A stretch of DNA of 22,663 nucleotides from Gaiellasilicea sp035553355. Lineage in GTDB: Bacteria > Actinomycetota > Thermoleophilia > Gaiellales > Gaiellaceae. The position numbers and the translations under genes are program-made. The notes beneath the pieces are model-generated. The model was not told the origin of the DNA and did no database searches. It worked only from the letters and a program-made list of their open reading frames with translations. The DNA lies in the NCBI GenBank assembly GCA_035553355.1, contig DATMJW010000016.1, positions 1 to 22,663 on the forward strand. The letters are read 5' to 3'. This document shows, one piece after another, positions 12,264 to 19,094 of this stretch (position 1 is the stretch's first letter; each line of letters starts with the position of its first letter).

Positions 12264-13783
12264 TCTCGGTCTACGACAAGACGGGCCTGGACACGCTCGC
12301 GAAGGGGCTCGCGTCGCTCGACGTCGAGCTCGTCGCGAGCGGCGGCACCGCGGCGGCGATCGAGGAGCTCGGGATCCCGGTGACGCGGGTCGAGGCGATC
12401 ACGGAGTTCCCCGAGCTGCTCGCGGGCCGCGTGAAGACGCTGCACCCGCGCATCCACGCGGGCATCCTCGCGCGCGCCGACGACGCGGCCGACGTCGCAG
12501 CGCTCGAGCAGCACGCGATCGAGGCGTTCGACCTCGTGTGCGTCAACCTGTACCCGTTCGAGGACGTCGCCGGGCGCCACGGCGTCACCGAGGCCGAGGC
12601 GGTCGAGATGATCGACGTGGGCGGCCCGGCGATGCTGCGCGGCGCGGCGAAGAACTTCGCCCGCGTCGCCGCCGTCTGCCACCCCGCCGACTACGAGCTC
12701 GTCCTCGCCGAGCTGCGCGAGCACGGCGCCGTCTCGCTCGAGACCCGGCGCGAGCTCGCCGCGCGCGCGTTCGCGACGACCGCCGCCTACGAGGCCGCGA
12801 TCGCGACGTGGTTCGGCGACCGCAGCGCCTTCCCCGACACGTACGTCCCGGTCTTCGAGCGGCACCTGGACCTCGCCTACGGCGAGAACCCGCACCAGCA
12901 AGCCGCCTACTACCGCGAGCGCGGCGCGCGAACCCATCTGCTCGCGCGCGTGGAGCAGCTGCACGGGCGCGAGCTCTCGTTCAACAACCTGAACGACCTC
13001 GACGCCGCCCGGTTGCTCGTGCGCGAGTTCACGCTGCCGACGTGCGTGATCGTCAAGCACGCGAACCCGTGCGGCGTCGGCGTGGCCGCGTCGATCGAGG
13101 AGGCGTACGAGCTGGCGCTCGCGGCAGACCCCCTCTCGGCCTACGGCGGGGTCGTCGTCCTCAACCGGCCGGTCTCGGCCACGCTCGGCGAGCGGCTCGC
13201 GGAGCAGTTCGTGGAGGTGCTCTTCGCGCCGGGGTACGACCAGGCGGGGCTCGAGGCGCTCGTCCGCAAGCAGTCGATCCGGATCCTCAACGACATCGAG
13301 CGGCGGACGCCCGAGCAGGGAGAGCGCCACCTGAAGCGCGTGCTCGGCGGCCTGCTCGTGCAGGACCGCGACTGGGACGTGGCCTCACGCGAGGGCATGG
13401 ACGTCGTGACCGGCTCGCCGACGGAGGAGCAGTGGGGGGATCTCCTCTTCGCGTGGCGCGTGGTGAAGCACGTCGCGTCGAACGCGATCGTGATCGCACG
13501 CGGCCTGCAGACCCTCGGGATCGGCGCGGGCCAGATGAGCCGTGTCGACGCGGTCCGGATCGCGGTCGAGAAGGCGCAGGAGCACGGCCACTCGCTCGAG
13601 GGCGCCGCACTCGCCTCGGATGCGTTCTTCCCGTTCCCGGACGGCCCGCGGGTCGCGCTCGAGGCGGGGGTGACGGCGTTGATCCAGCCGGGCGGGTCGA
13701 AGCGCGACGCGGACGTCGTCGCAGCCGTGGAGAGTGCCGGCGGCGCGATGGTCTTCACCGGCCGCCGGCACTTCCGGCACTGA
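12251..13783 (+). CDS. purH: Bifunctional AICAR transformylase / IMP cyclohydrolase PurH
   Basis: 510 aa, standard length. The N-terminal MGS-like IMP cyclohydrolase domain (about 1-140) starts RALISVYDKTGLD and includes VASGGTAAAIEEL and VKTLHPRIHAG. The AICAR transformylase domain follows with SFNNLNDLDAARLL, the catalytic Lys269-His270 pair in VIVKHANPCGVG, and HVASNAIVIARG near the end. It performs the last two steps to IMP. The start is GTG 12251, preceded closely by a GAGGGA sequence at 12242-12247, and lies within the end of purN. The C-terminus FTGRRHFRH is the conserved family ending, so the gene is intact. Confidence 0.97.
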   Translation: MRALISVYDKTGLDTLAKGLASLDVELVASGGTAAAIEELGIPVTRVEAITEFPELLAGRVKTLHPRIHAGILARADDAADVAALEQHAIEAFDLVCVNLYPFEDVAGRHGVTEAEAVEMIDVGGPAMLRGAAKNFARVAAVCHPADYELVLAELREHGAVSLETRRELAARAFATTAAYEAAIATWFGDRSAFPDTYVPVFERHLDLAYGENPHQQAAYYRERGARTHLLARVEQLHGRELSFNNLNDLDAARLLVREFTLPTCVIVKHANPCGVGVAASIEEAYELALAADPLSAYGGVVVLNRPVSATLGERLAEQFVEVLFAPGYDQAGLEALVRKQSIRILNDIERRTPEQGERHLKRVLGGLLVQDRDWDVASREGMDVVTGSPTEEQWGDLLFAWRVVKHVASNAIVIARGLQTLGIGAGQMSRVDAVRIAVEKAQEHGHSLEGAALASDAFFPFPDGPRVALEAGVTALIQPGGSKRDADVVAAVESAGGAMVFTGRRHFRH

Positions 13784-13790
13784 GGTTCGG

Positions 13791-13973
13791 CTAGTGGTTG
13801 CGGCGGCCGCCGGCCGTGCGGTCGGCCCAGCCCATCGCGTCGGCCAGGAACGCGCCTGCGAAGGCGGCGAGCCCGAGCGCGACGAGGTCCCCGTAGTTGT
13901 CGTCGATCAACACCGCGAGGATGAAGAGGACGACGGCGACGAGGAGCAGGATCGAACGCAGTCCGAGTTTCAT
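13791..13973 (-). CDS. Small two-helix membrane protein (60 aa)
   Basis: A short hydrophobic protein with two membrane segments, about residues 5-23 (LRSILLLVAVVLFILAVLI) and 28-48 (GDLVALGLAAFAGAFLADA), and a basic C-terminus. I do not recognise a named family; small proteins of this look are common and uncharacterised in actinobacteria. Support for the gene is the ATG at 13973 with AAAGG at 13983-13979 five bases upstream, and the coherent amphipathic design. It converges on purH with a 7-bp gap and is divergent from cbs. Its 5' region holds an extended dyad (13987-14017). Confidence 0.65.
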   Translation of the reverse strand: MKLGLRSILLLVAVVLFILAVLIDDNYGDLVALGLAAFAGAFLADAMGWADRTAGGRRNH

Positions 13974-13986
13974 CGTGGCCTTTCTG

Positions 13987-14017
13987 TCGAAGGTTCGTGC
14001 TGCGACGCACGATTCGA
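13987..14017. repeat. Extended inverted repeat upstream of the 60-aa membrane protein gene
   Basis: TCGAA (13987-13991), three-base gap, TCGTGC (13995-14000), six-base loop, GCACGA (14007-14012), TTCGA (14013-14017): eleven paired bases with one bulge. It lies between divergent starts, so an operator or 5' leader structure is more likely than a terminator. Confidence 0.4.
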
Positions 14018-14067
14018 CCCCTGCGGGCGTACCCCTTCCGTCCGTTCGCGGCGCGCCGGCGTTTGCG

Positions 14068-14073
14068 TAGGCT
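14068..14073 (+). promoter_or_regulatory. -10 element TAGGCT of cbs
   Basis: Ends 10 bp before the ATG at 14084, leaving an untranslated leader of a few bases at most. No clear SD or -35 is seen. Confidence 0.4.
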
Positions 14074-14083
14074 TCCGCGAGCG

Positions 14084-15487
14084 ATGGCGCGCGAGTACCC
14101 GACCCTCCTCGAGCTCGTCGGCGGCACCCCGGTCGTCCGGCTCGACCGCATCGGGCGCGACGTCGCCCCGATGCTGCTCGCGAAGCTCGAGTACCTGAAC
14201 CCAGGCGGCTCGAACAAGGATCGCATCGGACTCGCGATGATCGAGGCGGCGGAGCGGGAGGGGAAGCTGCGGCCGGGCGGCACGATCGTCGAGCCGACCT
14301 CCGGGAACACCGGCGTCGGCCTCGCGATCGCGGCGGCGGCCCGCGGCTATCGCTGCGTCTTCGTGATGCCCGACAAGATGAGCCAGGAGAAGATCTCGAT
14401 GCTCCGCGCGTACGGCGCCGAGGTGATCATCACGCCGACCGCCGTCGAGCACGACTCGCCCGAGAGCTACTACTCCGTCTCCGACCGGCTCGCCGAGGAG
14501 ATTCCGGGAGGGTTCAAGCCCGACCAGTACTCGAACATGGCGAACCCGCAGTCGCACTACGACGTCACCGGGCCGGAGATCTGGGCGCAGACGGACGGTG
14601 AGATCGACGCGCTCGTCGTCTCCGTCGGTACCGGCGGCACGATCTCCGGCGTCGGGCGCTACTTCAAGGAGCGAAACCCCGACGTGCTGGTCGTCGGCGC
14701 GGACCCCGAGGGCTCGATCTACACCTCCGAGGAGACGCACCCGTACCTCGTGGAGGGGATCGGGAAGGACACGTGGCCGGCCACGATGGCCCGAGACGTC
14801 GTCGACCGCTGGGTGCGCGTCTCCGACCGCGACTCGTTCCTGACCGCCCGGCGGCTCGCGCGCGAGGAGGGGATCCTCGCCGGCGGCTCCGCGGGGACGA
14901 CGGTGTGGGCGGCGCTGCAGGTGGCGAAGGACTTCGGGCCGGACGCGCGGATCCTCACGATCCTCCCCGACAGCGGCCGCTCGTACCTCTCCAAGTTCTA
15001 CGACGACAACTGGATGCTCCAGTACGGCTTCCTCGAGCGAAAGGCGCCGGCGCCGACGCTCGACGAGGTGCTCCGCTTCAAGCGCGCGGAGGAGCACGAG
15101 GTCCCGGACCTCGTTACGATCGAGTCGCACGCGAAGGTGGGGCAGGCGATCGACCTGATGCAGCGCTATTCGATCTCGCAGCTCCCGGTCGTGCGCAGCG
15201 AGCCCGTCGAGTCGCTCGCCGACGTCGTCGGCTCGCTCCAGGAGCGCGGCGTGCTCGACCGCGTCTTCAAGAACCCCGACTCACTGAACGAGGACGTCGC
15301 GGTCGCGATGCAGCCGCCGCTCGCCACCGTCGACGTGACGCAGTCGCTCGACCAGGTCTACGCGGACCTGTCCGGCCCGAGTGCCGCCGTCGTCGTCGCA
15401 TCAGGCGGCCGGCCGACCGCGATCCTCACGCGGTCCGACCTGCTCGAGTTCCTCGCCCACCAGCGGACTCAGCTGAACGGCCGCTGA
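14084..15487 (+). CDS. cbs: Cystathionine beta-synthase (PLP enzyme with C-terminal CBS domains)
   Basis: 467 aa. The first 330 residues or so are a fold-type II PLP enzyme of the cysteine synthase group: Lys45 in NPGGSNKDRIG is the Schiff-base lysine, EPTSGNTGVGLA is the substrate/carboxylate loop, and VGTGGTISGVGRYFKE binds the PLP phosphate. The C-terminal part (about 345-465) has two CBS repeats (YSISQLPVV and PTAILTRSDLLEFL). The full two-domain layout matches cystathionine beta-synthase (serine plus homocysteine) more than plain CysK; cysteine synthase activity cannot be excluded. The CBS domains imply regulation by a nucleotide or S-adenosylmethionine. No cystathionine gamma-lyase gene lies beside it. 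The last 87 bp are overlapped by the convergent EamA gene. Confidence 0.93.
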   Translation: MAREYPTLLELVGGTPVVRLDRIGRDVAPMLLAKLEYLNPGGSNKDRIGLAMIEAAEREGKLRPGGTIVEPTSGNTGVGLAIAAAARGYRCVFVMPDKMSQEKISMLRAYGAEVIITPTAVEHDSPESYYSVSDRLAEEIPGGFKPDQYSNMANPQSHYDVTGPEIWAQTDGEIDALVVSVGTGGTISGVGRYFKERNPDVLVVGADPEGSIYTSEETHPYLVEGIGKDTWPATMARDVVDRWVRVSDRDSFLTARRLAREEGILAGGSAGTTVWAALQVAKDFGPDARILTILPDSGRSYLSKFYDDNWMLQYGFLERKAPAPTLDEVLRFKRAEEHEVPDLVTIESHAKVGQAIDLMQRYSISQLPVVRSEPVESLADVVGSLQERGVLDRVFKNPDSLNEDVAVAMQPPLATVDVTQSLDQVYADLSGPSAAVVVASGGRPTAILTRSDLLEFLAHQRTQLNGR

Positions 15488-16375
15488 CCGCGGCGCCGAC
15501 TCCGCCCGCACGGCGACGTACACCGACCCGACGATGACGGCCGCGCCTGCGAGCGTGGTGAGCGGCAGCGCCTCGTCGAGGAAGAGCGCGCCGAGTGCGA
15601 TCGCGACGAGCGGGTTGACGTACTGGTGCGTCACCACCTTCGAGATGGGCGCGTTCGCGAGCAGCCAGACGTAGGCCGAGAAGGCCACGAGCGAGCCGAA
15701 GATGCCGAGGTAGAGCCACGCGAGCACGGGCCCCGGCTCGAGCATCGCGACGGAGAGGTCGCCGCCCTCGCCCGCCACGAAGCCGGCGACCGTGAGCGCC
15801 GCGCCGGCGGCCGTCATCTCCCACGCCGTCGCCACGAACGGGTCGCCCGGGGTCGGCAGCCGCCGGCCGAAGAAGGACGCCGCCGACCAGGAGACGGTGG
15901 CGCCGAGCATGGTCGCGAGGCCGACGAGCGACGCAGCGCCCTCGCCGCCCGGGAGGACGACGAGCGCAAGCCCGACGAGGCCGACGACGACGCTGACGCG
16001 CGTCGCGAGCGCGACCCGCTCGCGCGACAGCGCTCGCCACAGGATCACCTGGAGCGGCACCGTCCCCGCGATCATGGCGGCGACGCTCGAGTCGATCCGC
16101 GTCTCGGCGAGCGTCGTCCCGCCGACGCCGACGCCGAGCAGCGCGACCCCGAGGAGCGCAGCGGCGCCGAGCTCCCGCGGCGTCGCACGCAGGCTCTTTC
16201 CCCGCCAGGCGAGGAAGAGCGCGAGCAGCGCGCCGGCGAGCAGGAACCGCGTTCCGGCGGAGACGAGCGGCGGCAGCGTCCGCACCGAGATCTTGATCGC
16301 GAAGTACGTGGAGCCCCAGACGACGTAGACCGTCCAGAGCGCGAGTAGGAAGCGGGGGCGTGCGGCCATGTGCAC
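15401..16375 (-). CDS. EamA-family (DMT superfamily) transporter (324 aa)
   Basis: Ten membrane segments in two EamA repeats: LLALWTVYVVWGSTYFAIKI at TM1, RFLLAGALLALFLAW, and in the second repeat SAYVWLLANAPISKVVTHQY and VNPLVAIALGALFLDEALPL. This is closer to the YedA/RhaT-like DMT group than the tandem pair at 3263-5025. The hydrophilic tail from about residue 295 lacks family features and is encoded across the 3' end of cbs on the opposite strand. The start is GTG 16375 or the ATG two codons later at 16369; no SD is seen. It lies 66 bp downstream of the deaminase gene, with a hairpin between. Substrate unknown. Confidence 0.88.
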   Translation of the reverse strand: MHMAARPRFLLALWTVYVVWGSTYFAIKISVRTLPPLVSAGTRFLLAGALLALFLAWRGKSLRATPRELGAAALLGVALLGVGVGGTTLAETRIDSSVAAMIAGTVPLQVILWRALSRERVALATRVSVVVGLVGLALVVLPGGEGAASLVGLATMLGATVSWSAASFFGRRLPTPGDPFVATAWEMTAAGAALTVAGFVAGEGGDLSVAMLEPGPVLAWLYLGIFGSLVAFSAYVWLLANAPISKVVTHQYVNPLVAIALGALFLDEALPLTTLAGAAVIVGSVYVAVRAESAPRSAAVQLSPLVGEELEQVGPREDRGRPAA

Positions 16376-16417
16376 TTCAACTCAACGCCGCCCGGCCGCG
16401 TGAGATTTCGCGACGCC

Positions 16418-16435
16418 CGATCGAATCGTCGATCG
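16418..16435 (-). repeat. Perfect 7-bp hairpin between deaminase and EamA genes
   Basis: CGATCGA (16418-16424), loop ATCG, TCGATCG (16429-16435), beginning 7 bp after the deaminase stop. No T run follows on the minus strand, so it is not a standard intrinsic terminator; an mRNA-stabilising hairpin or operator is possible. Confidence 0.4.
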
Positions 16436-16441
16436 TGACGA

Positions 16442-17446
16442 TCAGCGGCTCGACTGGCGCCCGATGAAGCTCGCCTCGTGGCCGCGGCGGTTGGCGGCGC
16501 GGAGGCCGTCCTCGTCGAGGGCGCCGATCCGCTCGAGCAGCTCCAGCTCGTCGCGCAGGTGCGTCCGCATCATCTCGGGGCCGTCCGTCGCGATCGTGAA
16601 GGCGACGCCGTGCTCGGCGAACGCGCGGATCGTGTCGCGCACGGACTCCTCGTCCGGGAGCGCCTTCGTGAGGAGGTTCGACGTGGGGCAGATCTCGAGC
16701 ACGGTCTCCGTCTCGCGCAGGAGGCGCATCAGCTCGCGGTCGCGCGCCGCCAGGATCCCGTGGCCGATGCGGTCGGGCCGCAGGTGCTCCACGACCTCGC
16801 CGATCTCCTGGAGACCGCTCTCGCCCTCCTCGCCGACGTGGATTGTGACCCCGAGGCCGGCTTCGCGCGCCGTCTCGACCATCGGGCGGAGCTGCGTGTA
16901 GTCGTAGCGCGCGCCGTCGGGCCGCGGGCCGGCGATGTCGATGCCGACGATCCCGCGCGATGCCCACCGGATCGCCTTCTCGACGACGATCTCGTTCTGC
17001 CGCTGCGTGAACGTGCGGTCCATCATCAGGATCAGCCCCGCGCGGACCTGCGGGTACTCGATCGAGGCGCGGTCGAGGCCGCGGATCGCCGCGAGGATGA
17101 TGTGGTCGAGGTCGCGCTCGCCGCGCCGGTTCCGCTTCATCGGGTTGAAGCGGAGCTCGAGCGTCGTGATCCGCTGCGAGCGGTACGCCCCGCCGATCGC
17201 GCCGTGCACGGAACGCTCCACCGCGAGCGGCGAGCTCTGGATCAGCTCCGTCCAGTGGTAGATCCGGTCGAGCGCGTCGAGGTTTTCCACCCCGCGCGGG
17301 TCGGAGACGGTGACGAGCGCGTCGAACTCCCAGTAGTCCTTCACGGGGAGCGCGATCCCCTGCTCGTGCGCGAGCGACCAGAGGATGTCGGACGCGACCG
17401 ACCCGCCGAGGTGCGTGTGGAGCTCGGCGAGGCCCTCGTCGATCAT
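16442..17446 (-). CDS. Adenosine deaminase-family amidohydrolase, variant active site (334 aa)
   Basis: A TIM-barrel metal hydrolase of the adenosine deaminase family. Metal ligands and catalytic residues line up with mouse ADA: His10 and His12 (ELHTHLGGS), His203 and Glu206 (TIHVGEEGE), His229 (IGHGI) and Asp288 (ATDGPEMM). Two substrate-contact positions differ. The Asp following the metal Asp (the usual TDDP) is Gly289, and the acidic residue after the HxHL motif (ADA Asp19) is Gly14. The chemistry is therefore probably hydrolytic deamination, but the substrate may not be adenosine. The start ATG 17446 lies 7 bp after a TAGGCT whose first three bases are the stop codon of the upstream esterase. 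Presence of pur genes nearby is suggestive only. Confidence 0.88.
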   Translation of the reverse strand: MIDEGLAELHTHLGGSVASDILWSLAHEQGIALPVKDYWEFDALVTVSDPRGVENLDALDRIYHWTELIQSSPLAVERSVHGAIGGAYRSQRITTLELRFNPMKRNRRGERDLDHIILAAIRGLDRASIEYPQVRAGLILMMDRTFTQRQNEIVVEKAIRWASRGIVGIDIAGPRPDGARYDYTQLRPMVETAREAGLGVTIHVGEEGESGLQEIGEVVEHLRPDRIGHGILAARDRELMRLLRETETVLEICPTSNLLTKALPDEESVRDTIRAFAEHGVAFTIATDGPEMMRTHLRDELELLERIGALDEDGLRAANRRGHEASFIGRQSSR

Positions 17447-17453
17447 GCGCGCG

Positions 17454-17459
17454 AGCCTA
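17454..17459 (-). promoter_or_regulatory. -10 element TAGGCT of the deaminase gene, overlapping a stop codon
   Basis: The TAG stop of the esterase gene (17459-17457) is the first half of the hexamer. Spacing to the ATG is 7 bp, as at gloA. It allows expression of the deaminase apart from the mhqO-like operon. Confidence 0.5.
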
Positions 17460-18089
17460 CCCGAGCGCTCGCGCGACGAAGTCGCGCAGCTCCGGGAGGA
17501 AGCGCGGGTCGATCGTGTGCGGGAGCGGGTACTCGCGGTAGAGGACGTCGGCGCCCGTGGGTTCCATCCGCTGCAGCGCGTTCCGCCCGAACTGCACGGG
17601 GATCACGTCGTCGTAGGTGCCGTGCGCGATCGCGATCGGGAACCCGTCGAGCCCCTCGAGGTCGAGGTCGAGGCCGTCGACCTCCGGCTGGAAGCAGGAG
17701 AGCGCGACGAGCGCCGCCGGACGCCGCTCGCGGCCGCGCCCGAGGCCGAGCGCCCAGCTCATGACGCCGCCTTGCGAGAACCCGCCGAGGACGACGCGCT
17801 CGATCGGCACGGGGAGCGCGTCGAGCCACGCCGCTGCAGCCTCGAAGGTCGGCCAGAACGTCGTCGCGTCCGGCGTGGGGAGGCCGCCGAGCCGGTACCA
17901 GTGCGCGCCGCCCGGCGGCAGCGAGAGCGGCCCGCGCGGCGTGACCCCGAGCAGGCGGCGCTCGGGATCGAGCGCGTCGAGGAGGGGGTGGAGGTCACGC
18001 TCGTCCGCGCCGCGGCCGTGCAGGAGGACGAGCGCGCCTTCCGGCTCGCCCTCCGCCTCCCGGACGAGCGCGGTCAGCCCTGCTGCCAC
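17457..18089 (-). CDS. Carboxylesterase/phospholipase-family hydrolase (MhqD-like, 210 aa)
   Basis: An alpha/beta hydrolase of the small carboxylesterase/phospholipase group. The oxyanion region is LVLLHGRGADERDL. Catalytic triad: Ser105 in GGFSQGG, Asp160 in HGTYDDVIP and His191 in LPHTIDP. The length matches the family (about 200-220 aa). The start is GTG 18089, overlapping the end of the upstream dioxygenase gene by 16 bp, so the two are co-translated. In Bacillus an MhqO-type dioxygenase and an MhqD-type hydrolase belong to the same quinone-responsive regulon, which is the best guide to function here: hydrolysis of a ring-cleavage or ester product. The exact substrate is unknown. Confidence 0.88.
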   Translation of the reverse strand: MAAGLTALVREAEGEPEGALVLLHGRGADERDLHPLLDALDPERRLLGVTPRGPLSLPPGGAHWYRLGGLPTPDATTFWPTFEAAAAWLDALPVPIERVVLGGFSQGGVMSWALGLGRGRERRPAALVALSCFQPEVDGLDLDLEGLDGFPIAIAHGTYDDVIPVQFGRNALQRMEPTGADVLYREYPLPHTIDPRFLPELRDFVARALG

Positions 18090-19000
18090 GCCTCGCGCGG
18101 GTTCGGGAGCGGCGTCAGCCGCGGCTCGATCTGCTCCCGCAGGTGCTCGAACGCGGGCGGCAGGATCAGTGCCTCGCCGAGGTGCTCCGGGTCTTCGTCG
18201 ACTGCGAACCCGGGGCCCATCGTCGCGAGCTCGAAGAGGACGCCGCTCGGCTCCCGGAAGTAGATCGACCGGAACCAGAAGCGGTCGATCACCGGCGTCG
18301 GCTGCAACCCCGCCTCGGCGACGCGGCGCCGCCACGCCTCGTGGTCCTCGTCGCGGGAGCCCCACGCCACGTGGTGGACGGTCCCGGCGCCGCCGACGCC
18401 GCGCTCCGTCGGGGGCGCGTCGTAGGCGATCCAGCCGCCGCGCGCGTCTCCGCGCGCCTCCCACGCGTCCGCGCCGAGCGGTGTCATCCCCATCGCCTCC
18501 TCGAGGAGCGCGCGGCTCGCGGAGGGGTCGGCGCTGTAGGCGCGGACGCCGTCGAACCCCTGCAGCGCATGCTCGCGCGGCACCTCCGGGTGGTCGGCGA
18601 CGAGCGGCTCGTCCCCCGTCTCCACGACCCGCAGCTCGAACGCGACGCCCTCCGGGTCGCGGAAGGCAACGACGCCCTGGGCCCGCTCCACCTGCACGCC
18701 CTCCGCCCGCAGCCGCTGCGTCCAGAAGTCGAGCGCGTCCGCCGAGCCGACGCGGTAGACGATCGTGTGCACCATCCCCGCCCCGGGGCGGCCGCGCCGC
18801 GCGCCGGGGTACTCGAAGAACGTGATGTCGGCGCCGGGGCGCGCCGCTTCGTCGGCGTAGAACAGGTGGTAGACGGTCGGATCGTCCTGGTTGACGGTCT
18901 TCTTGACCATCCGCAGCCCGAGCACCCGCGTGTAGAAGTCGACGTTGCGGGGCGCGTCGCCGGTGATCAGCGTGATGTGGTGGATGCCTTCGAAGCGCAT
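18074..19000 (-). CDS. Ring-cleaving dioxygenase, MhqO-like (two VOC domains, 308 aa)
   Basis: Two tandem VOC domains. The first starts GIHHITLITGDAPRNVDFY, with His8 as ligand candidate; the second contains TVHHVAWGSRDEDHEAW (His209/His210) and VLFELATMGPGF (Glu257), the pattern of a non-heme Fe(II) ring-cleavage dioxygenase. Diagnostic for the MhqO group are TVNQDDPTVYHLFYAD and RFWFRSIYFREPSGV. In B. subtilis such enzymes are induced by hydroquinones and methylhydroquinone and thought to open quinol rings. The ATG at 19000 has a good SD, AGAGGA (19013-19008), seven bases upstream, unlike the leaderless genes around it. Upstream is a TTGC-N4-GCAA dyad that may be an operator. First gene of the dioxygenase-esterase pair. 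Confidence 0.9.
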   Translation of the reverse strand: MRFEGIHHITLITGDAPRNVDFYTRVLGLRMVKKTVNQDDPTVYHLFYADEAARPGADITFFEYPGARRGRPGAGMVHTIVYRVGSADALDFWTQRLRAEGVQVERAQGVVAFRDPEGVAFELRVVETGDEPLVADHPEVPREHALQGFDGVRAYSADPSASRALLEEAMGMTPLGADAWEARGDARGGWIAYDAPPTERGVGGAGTVHHVAWGSRDEDHEAWRRRVAEAGLQPTPVIDRFWFRSIYFREPSGVLFELATMGPGFAVDEDPEHLGEALILPPAFEHLREQIEPRLTPLPNPREAWQQG

Positions 19001-19007
19001 CGGCCGT

Positions 19008-19013
19008 TCCTCT
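19008..19013 (-). promoter_or_regulatory. Shine-Dalgarno AGAGGA of the MhqO-like gene
   Basis: AGAGGA, 7 bp before the ATG. It shows that this mRNA has a 5' leader, in contrast to neighbouring genes with a -10 close to the start. Confidence 0.6.
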
Positions 19014-19034
19014 CGTCGGGTTCCGCCTCGGTCT

Positions 19035-19051
19035 TTGCGCGTGCAAGTATC
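19035..19051. promoter_or_regulatory. Possible promoter/operator of the dioxygenase-esterase operon
   Basis: A TTGC-N4-GCAA dyad (19035-19046) adjoins a minus-strand GATACT (19051-19046) that could be a -10. A repressor bound at the dyad would cover the start of transcription. The -35 is weak and the regulator is not in the window. Confidence 0.3.
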
Positions 19052-19079
19052 GTCAAACGTCGGTCGTCTGCGCGCGGCT

Positions 19080-19085
19080 TAGACT
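19080..19085 (+). promoter_or_regulatory. -10 element TAGACT of the glycosyltransferase operon
   Basis: Ends 9 bp before the ATG at 19095. Same hexamer as at purM. No -35 is recognisable. Confidence 0.4.
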
Positions 19086-19094
19086 CCTCGCAGG

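Noticed and set aside
16418..16435. Intrinsic terminator after the deaminase gene
   Set aside because: The stem is perfect, but it has only 7 bp and no T run follows on the minus strand. I list it only as a hairpin.
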